DNA from: Dyadobacter psychrotolerans
GTDB lineage: Bacteria > Bacteroidota > Bacteroidia > Cytophagales > Spirosomataceae
Assembly: GCF_004349265.1 (NCBI RefSeq)
Contig: NZ_SMFL01000002.1
Span: 806,001-870,000, forward strand
Length of the DNA stretch: 64,000 nucleotides
Direction of reading: 5' to 3'
The notes under the pieces were generated by a model. That model was not told where the DNA came from, did no database searches, and worked only from the letters and a program-made list of their open reading frames with translations. Each line of letters begins with the position of its first letter. The stretch's first letter is position 1. The translations under genes were made by a program, and so were the position numbers. Positions 18,993-28,877 of the stretch are shown piece after piece.

Positions 18993-21200
18993 TTATTTAA
19001 GGATTGTCAACCCACCCTTAAATGACTTATTAGTGTACTCAATAAGATAGTAATAATAACCGGCAGAAATATCATCAGGACACCAGTTTTTACCGATTTC
19101 TCTGGTGAAATAAACCTGTTTGCCCCAGCGGTTGTATATAATCACACTTTTAAATTCGTTCCCACAGGTGCCCGGTGGCAGCGTTTCCAGCACAAGGCAA
19201 TCATTTTTACCATCCCCGTTTGGAGTAATCACATTCGCTATTTCAGGCATTTCGACATCTACTTCATCTTTTACCAAAACTTCAACTGTGGTCGTGTCAC
19301 TGGCTGCGCCGCAGTTTTTATCCACGGTAATAAAATCTATTGTAAAGACCTGTTCTGATTCGCCATTCATCATCGCACAGTCGGGAGCCCATAAATAAGG
19401 GCTTGTCAGGCTCTTAACCCCAGATTTATTTGTGAAGCTCATACCCAGCGCCTTCATGTCAAATCCTCTTCCTGCTGCGGTGAGCGTGATGTTGTTCGTA
19501 TCAGGATCAGAAGCTGATACATTAAACTGAATCGGATCATAGCGCCCTATTGTGTAGGTCAAGGAAGGCGATGCGAGACTCGTGGACACTGATGGCGGAT
19601 TGTTTGGCGACTGATCGATTACAAAGTAAACCGGTTTGGAAACGCCAAGCGGATTTCCAGAGCAGCGCATATCTTCCAATAAAAAGTCTACGGCAAGCGT
19701 GTCACCTTTCCGGGCATTGCAGGGCGGCGTCCATGTGAAGTTTTGCTGCACGGTTTCTTTACCGGTTGCGGGCCTGAAATTCATACCCTGGGAAGTGAGC
19801 GAGAAATTCTGACCCTGAGCGGAGAGTTCCAGATCATCTTTGTCGGCATCCTTTCCAAAGACCGTGAAATTAACCGGTACGCCAACCGTCGCATGAACAT
19901 AATTGCCGGGTAGGGAAGTGGTAACGACCGGAGGGGTATTTGTACTATTTTCACGGCGGATAAAAATGGTCAGCGTGTCCATTAAGGGTACCGGACAGCT
20001 TCCATCTTCGGCAATGAGCTCGATACGTATCGGGCGGTTATCGTAAGTGACAAAACACTCATCCAGGCAAATCTGAAAACGCATCGTATCGCTTTGGGAG
20101 GTTTTCCTAAACTCAGCAGGCAGAATCGTGAAATAATTTTTTGAGTTGTTTATTGCTTTTCCGTTTACTCTGATCAGATCTGTGAGAGACGGATCAACAA
20201 CCATAACTTCGAAGCAATTTGGGTCGTCTTTTTTGACTGTTATAATTTCGTTGTTGGCGTAGTAGGTATCTTTCCCTGTCGGTTTAAATAAAAGTTTCGG
20301 AGCATCCATTTTTGGGCAGTCAACCACCATCAGCTGAAAATCTCTTGTTAAAGAACCGATTTTTACTCCTTTCCGATACTCATCAACCTGGACAGTGAAC
20401 ACATATAAACCTTTATTTCCAGCGGTTACCGAAAGCATACCGGTTCTGGTATTAACGCTAAGGGGTTTTGGTCCTGGGATCATGTTGGAAACCGAGATCC
20501 CGTCAATCCAGGTCAGCTTCGGATAATTAGAAGAACCACGGCCCGGAGCACTGGGCTGGTCTTTTGAAGAATACCCCTGCATGGGTGTTACCAGGCTATA
20601 CACCAGGCTGTCTCCGTCGGCATCCGTTCCGCCAAAGTCAAAATTAAATGGGGTGTTTACACAGGCGTAATCTCCCTGAATAGTCGGAAAAACAGGCGAA
20701 CTGTTATTAAAAGCAAGGTTACTTTTCACAATGGGTGGGAATTCCAGATAGAACAAACTGCCCGCATCACCCGGATCTTTTATGTTGGTTATTGTTCCGT
20801 TCCGGCAGCACCGGTCCCACACCATATAATACCCCTGGGCATCGTTAAAAGCACTGGTTTCCAGCAGCACATCCGAAGCATAGGTGATCATGTAGGTTTC
20901 TAAAGATGATATTCCGCAGGTCGGATTGGTGTAATTGACCGATTTTCGTTCTATTTTTGGGGCCTGAAGATAACCGACTGCTGCATTGTCCCTCTTTCGA
21001 AAAACATAAATGTTTACAAACGGATCTTCTGCACCCGGATTTCCATTGATGGCATCAAAATACATCGTCAGGCCAATGCGGTAATTATTGACAGTTCCTT
21101 TATTTTGGGTGATAAAAAGTTGTCCGCCGACTATGTGTGTGGCGTTGGCTTCAAAAAAAGAAAACAGTATCAGAAACAGTAAAATAAACTGATTTTTCAT
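18993..21200 (-). CDS. Secreted protein with gliding-motility-associated C-terminal (type IX, type B) sorting domain
   Basis: 735 residues. Signal peptide (MKNQFILLFLILFSFFEANA), mature start THIVGGQ as in many Bacteroidota surface proteins, several Ig/PKD- or cadherin-like repeats (FTVFGKDADKDDLELS, FNVSASDPDTNNITLT), and a C-terminal CHU_C domain (NVITPNGDGKNDCLVLE ... IYNRWGKQVYF ... SAGYYYYLIEY) used for export by the type IX system. Cell-surface location is well supported; the role in gliding, adhesion or polymer binding is not known. ATG 21,200 gives the signal peptide; a longer frame does not improve it. Confidence 0.92.
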   Translation of the reverse strand: MKNQFILLFLILFSFFEANATHIVGGQLFITQNKGTVNNYRIGLTMYFDAINGNPGAEDPFVNIYVFRKRDNAAVGYLQAPKIERKSVNYTNPTCGISSLETYMITYASDVLLETSAFNDAQGYYMVWDRCCRNGTITNIKDPGDAGSLFYLEFPPIVKSNLAFNNSSPVFPTIQGDYACVNTPFNFDFGGTDADGDSLVYSLVTPMQGYSSKDQPSAPGRGSSNYPKLTWIDGISVSNMIPGPKPLSVNTRTGMLSVTAGNKGLYVFTVQVDEYRKGVKIGSLTRDFQLMVVDCPKMDAPKLLFKPTGKDTYYANNEIITVKKDDPNCFEVMVVDPSLTDLIRVNGKAINNSKNYFTILPAEFRKTSQSDTMRFQICLDECFVTYDNRPIRIELIAEDGSCPVPLMDTLTIFIRRENSTNTPPVVTTSLPGNYVHATVGVPVNFTVFGKDADKDDLELSAQGQNFSLTSQGMNFRPATGKETVQQNFTWTPPCNARKGDTLAVDFLLEDMRCSGNPLGVSKPVYFVIDQSPNNPPSVSTSLASPSLTYTIGRYDPIQFNVSASDPDTNNITLTAAGRGFDMKALGMSFTNKSGVKSLTSPYLWAPDCAMMNGESEQVFTIDFITVDKNCGAASDTTTVEVLVKDEVDVEMPEIANVITPNGDGKNDCLVLETLPPGTCGNEFKSVIIYNRWGKQVYFTREIGKNWCPDDISAGYYYYLIEYTNKSFKGGLTILK

Positions 21201-21263
21201 GACTGATAACAAGAGTAAAGATTATCCGATAAGTATTCGGTTTTAGAAATTATAAAAAGAAAT

Positions 21264-22664
21264 ATGTCAAAACATAACAAATATGAATACGTTGAAATTA
21301 CTGATTTCGCGGCAGAAGGCAAATGTATATTTAAATCAGAAGACGGCGTAATTTTTGTAGAAGGAAATGTTGCTCCCGGTGACATAGTGGATCTTGAAGT
21401 AGTAAAAACCAAAAAGAAATTAAAGGAAGCCATTGTTACCAAGGTTCATTCGAAGTCTTCCATGCGGACGGACCCGTATTGCCTGCATCATGGCGTTTGC
21501 GGTGGATGTAAATGGCAGCACATCGGGTATGAACATCAGTTGCGTTTTAAAAGACAGCAGGTTGTAGATCATTTTGAAAGAATCGGTAAAATCAAGGATG
21601 TAGAAATCAATCAGATTATTGCTGCTCCGGCGACGGAATATTACCGTAACAAACTGGAATTTACTTTTTCCAACTGGCGCTGGCTTACGAAAGATCAGAT
21701 GGATTCCGGTCAGCAGTTTACCAAACATGCGCTCGGGTTTCATGTTCCAAAACGCTTTGACAAAATTTTCACCGTCGATCATTGTCATTTGCAATCTGAT
21801 CCTTCCAACACAATCCGGAATTCCCTGCATCATTTTGGTGAGCTGCATGGCATTCCCTATTACGATGTGCGTTTTAATGTGGGAACACTCCGGAATGTTG
21901 TGATCCGTACAGCCAACTCCGGTGATGTGATGGTGATTGTACAATTCGGTGAGCAAAACGATGAGGCGATTGAAAAAGTGATGGAATATTTGCACAAAAC
22001 GCACAAGGAAATTACCTCTCTTAACTACATCGTCAATCTGAAAGGAAATGATTCGTATCAGGACCAGGATGTGATACATTATGCAGGAGAGACGACGATA
22101 CGTGAAACGATGGAAGATCTTACTTTCCTGGTTGGTCCAAAGTCTTTTTACCAGACCAATTCAGCGCAGGCTTACACCCTGTTTAATGTTACCCGGGAAT
22201 TTGCAGGGCTTACCGGTAATGAATCTGTTTATGATCTTTATACAGGAACAGGAACGATCGCCAATTTTGTAGCCAGGCGTGCTAAAAAAGTAGTTGGTGT
22301 GGAGTATGTGGAAGCTGCTGTTGAAGACGCGAGAATAAATTCTCAGATAAACCGAATTACCAATACTTCATTTTTTGCCGGAGATATGCGCCGGATCATG
22401 AATGAAGATTTTTTGAGAAAACACGGAAGGCCGGATGTGATCATTACCGATCCACCGCGTGCAGGAATGGACCAGCCGGTTGTGGAAACGATATTAAAAG
22501 CGGGTCCTGACCGGATTGTATATGTGAGCTGTAACACGGCAACGCAGGCAAGGGATCTGGCGCTGATGTCGGATGATTACGAAGTTACAAAGGTTCAGCC
22601 GGTAGATATGTTCCCCAACACGCACCATGTGGAGAACATCGCTCTTTTGGTGAGGAGAGGGTAG
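21264..22664 (+). CDS. rlmD: 23S rRNA (uracil-1939-C5)-methyltransferase, RlmD/TrmA family
   Basis: 466 residues: N-terminal TRAM domain, iron-sulfur cysteines in CLHHGVCGGCKWQH, SAM motif VYDLYTGTGTIANFVA, catalytic DPPRAGM and YVSCNTATQARDL with the nucleophile Cys near the C-terminus. It methylates U1939 of 23S rRNA (or a related uridine; RlmC/RlmD cannot be separated by eye). Convergent with dnaB, with a hairpin between them. Confidence 0.92.
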   Translation: MSKHNKYEYVEITDFAAEGKCIFKSEDGVIFVEGNVAPGDIVDLEVVKTKKKLKEAIVTKVHSKSSMRTDPYCLHHGVCGGCKWQHIGYEHQLRFKRQQVVDHFERIGKIKDVEINQIIAAPATEYYRNKLEFTFSNWRWLTKDQMDSGQQFTKHALGFHVPKRFDKIFTVDHCHLQSDPSNTIRNSLHHFGELHGIPYYDVRFNVGTLRNVVIRTANSGDVMVIVQFGEQNDEAIEKVMEYLHKTHKEITSLNYIVNLKGNDSYQDQDVIHYAGETTIRETMEDLTFLVGPKSFYQTNSAQAYTLFNVTREFAGLTGNESVYDLYTGTGTIANFVARRAKKVVGVEYVEAAVEDARINSQINRITNTSFFAGDMRRIMNEDFLRKHGRPDVIITDPPRAGMDQPVVETILKAGPDRIVYVSCNTATQARDLALMSDDYEVTKVQPVDMFPNTHHVENIALLVRRG

Positions 22665-22672
22665 GGCAAAGA

Positions 22673-22709
22673 GTTATGGGCATCGGCTATTTTTCCCTAT
22701 GCCCATAAC
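22673..22709. terminator. Hairpin between rlmD and dnaB
   Basis: GTTATGGGCAT (22,673-22,683) and its perfect complement (22,699-22,709), loop 15 nt. Convergent position suggests a two-way terminator, though no T-run follows. Confidence 0.65.
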
Positions 22710-22724
22710 CCAAAGCCCCTGCTC

Positions 22725-24332
22725 TTAAAACGGGGGCTCGTTGTCGGGGCCTTTGTAATCGAAATTGCTTAAATCATTTGCACGGCTTCTCAATGTTCCG
22801 CTTGCTGGTGGCGCCTGGCTTTCAAAGGAAGCGATTGGATTGCTCGTTACGATCGGGCGGTCAACAGCATAAGGAACCGGGGAAAACTGCGAATCCAGAT
22901 CTGCAAACTTGGTATATTTACCAATAAATCTTAATTGAACCGTATCCAGTGAACCTGCACGGTTTTTAGCTACAATTACTTCGCCGATACCGGCTACTGA
23001 ATTTCCGGCTTCATCTTCTGTAATTCCATAATACTCAGGTCGATAAAGGAATAAAACCATATCGGCATCCTGCTCGATAGATCCTGATTCCCTTAAATCG
23101 GACAGCTGAGGTCTTTTCTCTCCCCCACGTGTTTCCACTGCCCGGCTAAGCTGCGACAGCGCGATCACGGGTACGTCAAGTTCCTTTGCCAGGTTTTTAA
23201 GCGAACGCGAAATCATAGCGATTTCCTGTTCCCTGTTTCCCGCTCCTTTTCCGCCTGTATCACCTGTCATCAATTGGAGGTAATCAATAACGATCATCTG
23301 AATATCGTGCTGCGCTTTTAAACGTCTCGATTTTGCACGCAATTCCAGGATCGACAGGGCAGGGGTATCATCAATAAAAATAGGGGCATTGGTAAGTTTA
23401 TGAATCCGGTGGTGAAGCTGTTCCCATTCGTGAGGAGCAAGACTACCTTTCCGGATTTTCTCACTATCGATTTCGGCTTCCGCTGATATCAAACGATTCA
23501 CCAGCTGGACAGACGACATTTCAAGAGAAAATATCGCAACGGGCATGTTGAAATCCACAGCTGCATTACGAAGCGAGGAGACAACAAAAGCCGTTTTTCC
23601 CATACCAGGACGAGCGGCCAGAATCATTAATTCCGTTTTTTGCCATCCGGAAGTCAGCCTGTCCAAAGCGCTGAAACCGGAAGGAACGCCGGTAAGCCCG
23701 TCGGTATTATTCTTTTTCTGATCAAGTTCTTCCAGTGCCTGACGCATCAGCGCACCCATGTCAGAGTAATTTTTCTTGATATTGCTTTCTGAGATCTGGA
23801 ACAGTGACTGTTCCGTTTTGTCCAGTAATCTGAAAACGTCTGTGGTGTCTTCAAATGCTTCTTTTAAGATCTCAGATGATATTTTGATCAGTTCACGCTT
23901 GATGGCAGCCTGTGAAATAATACGTGCATGGAATTCAATATTGGCAGCAGAATTGACCCTGGAAGTTAATTCCATAATATAAGCGGCGCCGCCTATGATT
24001 TCAAGTTCACCGGTACTTCTCAATTTAGAAGTAACGGTCAGCATATCGATTGGCTCGGAGTCAGCAAACAGGGTAATAATTGCCGTGTAAATTCTCTGGT
24101 GAGCTTCCTTGTAGAAACTATCAGGTTTTAAAATGTCGGCAACTGCAGTCAGGGCATCCTTTTCAATCATCAGTGCTCCCAGAATTGCTTCTTCCACATC
24201 AATGGCTTGAGGAGGTAGTTTGCCAAAGGTTTGTTCAGGACCTGTTGTGCGTGTGCCGTTTGGTTTCCTGGCGGAACCGGCTAGTTTTGAACCGTTCTTG
24301 GAATAGTTGTTTGATGCGTTGTTATTTTCCAT
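22725..24332 (-). CDS. dnaB: Replicative DNA helicase DnaB
   Basis: 535 residues. N-terminal helical domain (PPQAIDVEEAILGALMIEKD), linker, and RecA-like motor domain with Walker A AARPGMGKTAF, FSLEMSSVQL, Walker B MIVIDYLQLM and the motif LSQLSRAVETRGGEKRPQLS. Hexameric 5'-3' helicase of the replication fork. Slightly long (usual 450-510) because of a polar N-terminal extension of about 40 residues and a C-terminal tail, common in Bacteroidota. Start ATG at 24,332. Confidence 0.95.
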   Translation of the reverse strand: MENNNASNNYSKNGSKLAGSARKPNGTRTTGPEQTFGKLPPQAIDVEEAILGALMIEKDALTAVADILKPDSFYKEAHQRIYTAIITLFADSEPIDMLTVTSKLRSTGELEIIGGAAYIMELTSRVNSAANIEFHARIISQAAIKRELIKISSEILKEAFEDTTDVFRLLDKTEQSLFQISESNIKKNYSDMGALMRQALEELDQKKNNTDGLTGVPSGFSALDRLTSGWQKTELMILAARPGMGKTAFVVSSLRNAAVDFNMPVAIFSLEMSSVQLVNRLISAEAEIDSEKIRKGSLAPHEWEQLHHRIHKLTNAPIFIDDTPALSILELRAKSRRLKAQHDIQMIVIDYLQLMTGDTGGKGAGNREQEIAMISRSLKNLAKELDVPVIALSQLSRAVETRGGEKRPQLSDLRESGSIEQDADMVLFLYRPEYYGITEDEAGNSVAGIGEVIVAKNRAGSLDTVQLRFIGKYTKFADLDSQFSPVPYAVDRPIVTSNPIASFESQAPPASGTLRSRANDLSNFDYKGPDNEPPF

Positions 24333-24580
24333 GTTATAACAAAATTAAGCATTGCCGGGCTTGAAGTAAAGGAAGTTGCATCAACTATTTTTTTAGAAGA
24401 GGTATTGACAAAAAATATCAAAATATGGGTGGCTGATACTGAATCACTTGGTTCTTATTTGACGGGATTTTGCCGTTAAATAAAAAAGGAAGGGCGAAAC
24501 GCTGTATTTTAATTTCGCAAATCTTGGTTATTATTACTAAATTTTACAAACTTTAATTAATCACTCAAACATTAACTCAT

Positions 24581-25531
24581 TTGCTCGAAAAAATCATCAC
24601 GCTCGAAGACGTTTCAATGGTCGACTTTTTAGGAATTCACAATTCGAATATCAAAGAAGTAGCTGCGGCCTTTCCCGGTAGTAAAATTATTTCAAGGGGT
24701 AACGAAATCAGGATTCAGGGTACTGCTCCCGAAATAATCCGTATCACCGATGTGTTGGACTCGCTTATTGCACACTATCAGAAGTACGGAAAAATTACGA
24801 ACGAGAATGTCAAAGTATATTTAAACGGGGTTACGTTATCGCCCGGCAAGAAATCGGCCGATGATGACGATGATGTAATTATCTATGGAAATAAAGGTCT
24901 TGTTGTAAAAGCCAAAACGGCAAACCAAAAATTGCTTGTTGATCAGGCCTCCAAATACGATCTGGTATTCGCGGTTGGCCCCGCTGGTACAGGTAAAACC
25001 TACACGGCCGTGGCCATTGCTGTAAGAGCATTAAAAAACAAGGAAGTTAAAAAAATCATAATCACACGTCCCGCTGTTGAAGCGGGAGAGAATCTGGGAT
25101 TTCTTCCGGGTGATCTGAAAGAAAAAATAGATCCTTATCTGCGTCCGATCTACGATGCACTTGACGATATGATTGCGCCGGAAAAACTGAAACTTTATCT
25201 GGAAAGCCGCGTCATAGAAATAGCGCCCCTGGCGTACATGCGGGGTAGAACACTGAATAATGCCTTTATTTTGCTTGATGAAGCTCAGAATACGACCCCA
25301 ATGCAGATGAAAATGTTTCTTACAAGGATGGGACCAAGTTCAAAAGCAATTATTACAGGCGATAAATCGCAGATCGATTTGCCGAAAAATTTGAAATCAG
25401 GTTTAATAGATTCTTTATCAATACTGAAAGGTATTAAAGGCATCAGTTTTGTTGAATTAGACGGATCAGATGTGGTACGCCATCGCCTGGTAAAAGATAT
25501 TCTTGCAGCCTATGAAAAGACGGAGCAATAA
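24581..25531 (+). CDS. PhoH-family ATPase
   Basis: 316 residues. N-terminal KH-like part (SKIISRGNEIRIQG), then the PhoH domain with Walker A VGPAGTGKTYTAVAI, RPAVEAGENLGFLPGDLKEK and Walker B FILLDEAQNTTPMQM. RNA-related ATPase linked in other bacteria to YbeY and ribosome quality control. No ATG precedes the conserved start, so TTG at 24,581 is taken. Its 3' end overlaps the next gene by 20 nt. Confidence 0.92.
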   Translation: MLEKIITLEDVSMVDFLGIHNSNIKEVAAAFPGSKIISRGNEIRIQGTAPEIIRITDVLDSLIAHYQKYGKITNENVKVYLNGVTLSPGKKSADDDDDVIIYGNKGLVVKAKTANQKLLVDQASKYDLVFAVGPAGTGKTYTAVAIAVRALKNKEVKKIIITRPAVEAGENLGFLPGDLKEKIDPYLRPIYDALDDMIAPEKLKLYLESRVIEIAPLAYMRGRTLNNAFILLDEAQNTTPMQMKMFLTRMGPSSKAIITGDKSQIDLPKNLKSGLIDSLSILKGIKGISFVELDGSDVVRHRLVKDILAAYEKTEQ

Positions 25532-26804
25532 CTTTCTGTTAAAGACAATCGTATTGTTAATGATTTCCGTACCGGCACTGGCGCAGCAGGCAGATTCTCT
25601 GTTGATTCGCTGCGTCACTGCCGAGCGGGATTCTATACGGATTTCCGGAAGTCCAATGCTTCGCAGGTTAAGACAGGATTCTGAAACAGCAATTCAGGAA
25701 CAAATTAGCAGGATCCGTTCGCGGATGCGGGTTTCGGCTGATGCAATTACGATTCCGGTTGTCGTGCATGTAGTCCACAACCAAAAAGACAATCGTATCG
25801 GAGGGACCAACAATTCCAATATTTCTGACGAACAGATTCAAAGCCAGATTGATGTGCTCAATGAGGATTATGCCAACAAATCGGGATATAAAGGTTTTTA
25901 CACGGATTCTCTCGGTGTGGATACGGGAATACGTTTTAAGCTGGTGGGCGTTGTGCGTAAGTATGATGCGCAAGGACAATTCAGTGCCTATACGGATGAC
26001 ATTACCCTGGCAACCATATCTCCACCCTGGCCAACCAGCAGATATCTGAATATTTGGGTTTGTTCCTTATCTAATTTATTTCTGGGTGTTGCGCAATTTC
26101 CGGTAATTACCCAGATTAATAAACAAACTACCGGATTATTACTTGAAGATGAAGAGGACACTGATCCCTTAACTGACGGCGTAATAATTGATTCACGTTA
26201 CTTTGGCAGAAATTCACCGGCGATCACCAGCGCAGTTTATAATCTGGGGCGTACAACAACACACGAAGTTGGCCACTGGCTTGGACTTTTTCATATTTGG
26301 GGTGTGAACGTTAACGGTTGTGGGACCGATTATTGCGACGATACCCCACGTGCACAGGCTGCTAATGAAACAACTGATCTTTCTTGCAGCCCTAAATATT
26401 CGACCTGCGGAGGCGCTCTTTCCCGAAATATGATCGAAAATTACATGGATTATTCTCCGGACAGGTGCATGAGTGTTTTTACTCAGGATCAAAAAAACAG
26501 AATGTACGCCGTGCTGGAACTGAGCCCGAGGCGTGCAAAACTGGTCGAATATGCTCAGATCACAACTCCGTCCGTCACCGTGGAGCTTTTTCCAAATCCC
26601 GCACAGGAATATCTTAATGCCAATATTTACACTCCGGATTACAAGCCTTTTACCGTAAGTATTTTTAATGTCCGGGGCGTGAAGATGTCTGCTGATGCGG
26701 TTAATGAAACTTATATCAACGTGAAAAACTATCCTGCTGGTTTGTATTTCCTTCGGGTCAATACAGATTCAGAAACCGTTACAAAACGATTTTTGGTTAG
26801 ATAG
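25512..26804 (+). CDS. Secreted M43-family zinc metalloprotease with type IX sorting tail
   Basis: 430 residues. Signal peptide at residues 1-25 (cleavage after ALA), pappalysin-type protease domain with zinc motif THEVGHWLGLFH and a later methionine-turn region ENYMDYSPDRCMSVFT, then a type A sorting domain (LFPNPAQEYLNANIYTP, YPAGLYFLRV, ending KRFLVR). It is exported to the surface or medium by the type IX system and cleaves proteins. ATG 25,512 is chosen over an upstream TTG; it overlaps phoH by 20 nt. Confidence 0.92.
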   Translation: MKRRSNNFLLKTIVLLMISVPALAQQADSLLIRCVTAERDSIRISGSPMLRRLRQDSETAIQEQISRIRSRMRVSADAITIPVVVHVVHNQKDNRIGGTNNSNISDEQIQSQIDVLNEDYANKSGYKGFYTDSLGVDTGIRFKLVGVVRKYDAQGQFSAYTDDITLATISPPWPTSRYLNIWVCSLSNLFLGVAQFPVITQINKQTTGLLLEDEEDTDPLTDGVIIDSRYFGRNSPAITSAVYNLGRTTTHEVGHWLGLFHIWGVNVNGCGTDYCDDTPRAQAANETTDLSCSPKYSTCGGALSRNMIENYMDYSPDRCMSVFTQDQKNRMYAVLELSPRRAKLVEYAQITTPSVTVELFPNPAQEYLNANIYTPDYKPFTVSIFNVRGVKMSADAVNETYINVKNYPAGLYFLRVNTDSETVTKRFLVR

Positions 26805-26813
26805 TTAGTTTAC

Positions 26814-28877
26814 ATGTTTTCACGAACACCTTACCTTGGGTTTGTGATATTCTTTATCACAGGGATACTTTTAGATACCTATCTGCTGTCACAAACGGGT
26901 ATTTCAAATACTGTAATTATCGGTATTTCTTTATCAAGCGCTGCGCTGTCTTTTTGGTTTTTCCAAATCAGATCTTACCGTTTTACCACCTTTTGCCTAT
27001 CGGTCTGCTTGATATCTGCAGGTGCCGTGACACATTTACTGCAGCTCAATCAGCTCAACACTTCTTTAACTGCATTATCAGATTCAACCTACACGTCATA
27101 TCAGACGGTGGTTCGCTCTCTTCCGGAAAAGCGGGCAAAAAGTATCCGGATGGAGGTTCTGATACAGGCTATCAGGAAGAAAGCTGGTTGGAAGTCCGAA
27201 AGTACCAGGGCTTTGCTAAGTATTCCCTCAGATGCGGCAGTTGTGCCGAAACCAGGTGATTTTATCGTTGTAAGAGGTAAACTTGGCAGACCGGATTTAC
27301 CGCTTAATCCGGAAGAATTTGATTATCAGACTTATTTATGGAATAAAGGAATTGTATGGACCGGCTATCTGCCGGAAGGAAGTTATCAGATTTTACCTGA
27401 TCATCAGGCGTCGGGACCAGCATTTTGGAGTATGAAGCTGTCAGAGTGGGCTGATAGGACCTTTCGTGAAAATATCAAAGATGATAAGTCTTATGGTTTG
27501 GTCAAAGCCATGTTGTTAGGCAGGCGCGATGACCTTCGTTCCGATCAGGTAGATGATTACACAACTTCCGGAACTGTACATAGCTTATCGGTTTCAGGAA
27601 TGCATGTTGCAATCATCTTTCTGGTAATAAGTACATGCCTCAACTGGTTGAAACGGTGGAACCCGGGCCGTTACATTTATCTTTTACTCGTTACAGCTCT
27701 CTTGTGTTTTTATGCGCTGGTAACCGGAATACCTCCTTCGGTTCAGCGCGCCACACTGATGTGCATCGTTTTTGTAATCGCAGAGGTTTTTAAACGTAAG
27801 CAGGCATCGATAAATACTTTATCCATTTCTGCCTTATTGATCCTGATATTTGATGCAAATGCCATCTATGATGTTGGTTTTCAGCTTTCCTATCTGGCGA
27901 TGACCGGTATTTTTTTATTGTATCAACCTATCGAGCGATTTTGGAAACCGTCAAACCATTTGTCAAAATACATCTGGCAGATTACCGCTTTGTCTTTTGC
28001 TGCACAGCTCGCTACCTTCCCGTTAAGTTTGTATTATTTTCATCAGTTTCCTTCCTATTTCTGGCTGATCAATCCGTTTGTGATCGGTTTTACCAATGTG
28101 CTTTTACCTGCGGCAATGGTTTTGTTGCTATTTAGTCTGCTAAATATTACCTGGTTGCAAGCCGTGGTGAACTGGACTGTCGACATTTCTGCTTATCTGA
28201 CCAACGTTTCTGTCTCCGTACCAAAGCTTCTTCCCGGATATCTGGTTGAAAATTTATATCTGGACAAATTTGAGGTTGTTTTACTGTATGGTTGTATCGT
28301 ATTGGTCTGGCTTTCTTATAGTAAGCAGGAAAATATATGGTTGAAGTATTGCTCAGCTGCAACTTTAGTCTTTATTTTTTACTCCGTATCGTTAAGTTTT
28401 CAAAAGTATGTTACGCCTGCTGCCATGATCCATTCGGTGCCAAAACATTCCGTAATCAGTTTTAAAGAAGGTAATCGCTTGTACATTTCAAGTGATCCTG
28501 CTTTTATACAAGACAGTGATGCTTACGATTTTCGGATAAAGAATTATGCGATAAGCGAAGGTGTACTGGAAAGGATTTTTATCCCTAACACCTATAAAAA
28601 TACATCGGGAAAGTTAACTGTTAAGAATTGGGATGATGGCCGGCTAATAGCATGGCAGGACAAAATAATCACGCATGGAAATTATGTCAATACTTCGCAG
28701 TCAGTCGACTACATGCTTATCACCTCCGGAAAACCAGGGAAAATGCCAACGATGAAGTCAAATACTATTTTTCTCACTGGTGGAGAAATACACGGTCGCA
28801 GGCAAGCGCAGTGGCAACGCTACTTTGGGAAAAATACTTTTTATGATTTGTCCAGCGGAGCGCTATCACTGCATTGA
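26814..28877 (+). CDS. comEC: ComEC/Rec2-family DNA-uptake channel
   Basis: 687 residues: N-terminal DUF4131-like domain with two helices and an OB-like part, then the Competence membrane domain (YTTSGTVHSLSVSGMHVAII, YALVTGIPPSVQRATLMCIV, FQLSYLAMTGIFLLYQP). The C-terminal beta-lactamase-like nuclease domain found in many ComEC proteins is absent, which is usual for Bacteroidota members. Predicted inner-membrane channel for single-stranded DNA. Starts 10 nt after the protease gene. Confidence 0.9.
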   Translation: MFSRTPYLGFVIFFITGILLDTYLLSQTGISNTVIIGISLSSAALSFWFFQIRSYRFTTFCLSVCLISAGAVTHLLQLNQLNTSLTALSDSTYTSYQTVVRSLPEKRAKSIRMEVLIQAIRKKAGWKSESTRALLSIPSDAAVVPKPGDFIVVRGKLGRPDLPLNPEEFDYQTYLWNKGIVWTGYLPEGSYQILPDHQASGPAFWSMKLSEWADRTFRENIKDDKSYGLVKAMLLGRRDDLRSDQVDDYTTSGTVHSLSVSGMHVAIIFLVISTCLNWLKRWNPGRYIYLLLVTALLCFYALVTGIPPSVQRATLMCIVFVIAEVFKRKQASINTLSISALLILIFDANAIYDVGFQLSYLAMTGIFLLYQPIERFWKPSNHLSKYIWQITALSFAAQLATFPLSLYYFHQFPSYFWLINPFVIGFTNVLLPAAMVLLLFSLLNITWLQAVVNWTVDISAYLTNVSVSVPKLLPGYLVENLYLDKFEVVLLYGCIVLVWLSYSKQENIWLKYCSAATLVFIFYSVSLSFQKYVTPAAMIHSVPKHSVISFKEGNRLYISSDPAFIQDSDAYDFRIKNYAISEGVLERIFIPNTYKNTSGKLTVKNWDDGRLIAWQDKIITHGNYVNTSQSVDYMLITSGKPGKMPTMKSNTIFLTGGEIHGRRQAQWQRYFGKNTFYDLSSGALSLH

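Noticed and set aside
21225..21240. CCGATAAGTATTCGG near-palindrome upstream of rlmD
   Set aside because: Short and imperfect; not enough to call an operator.
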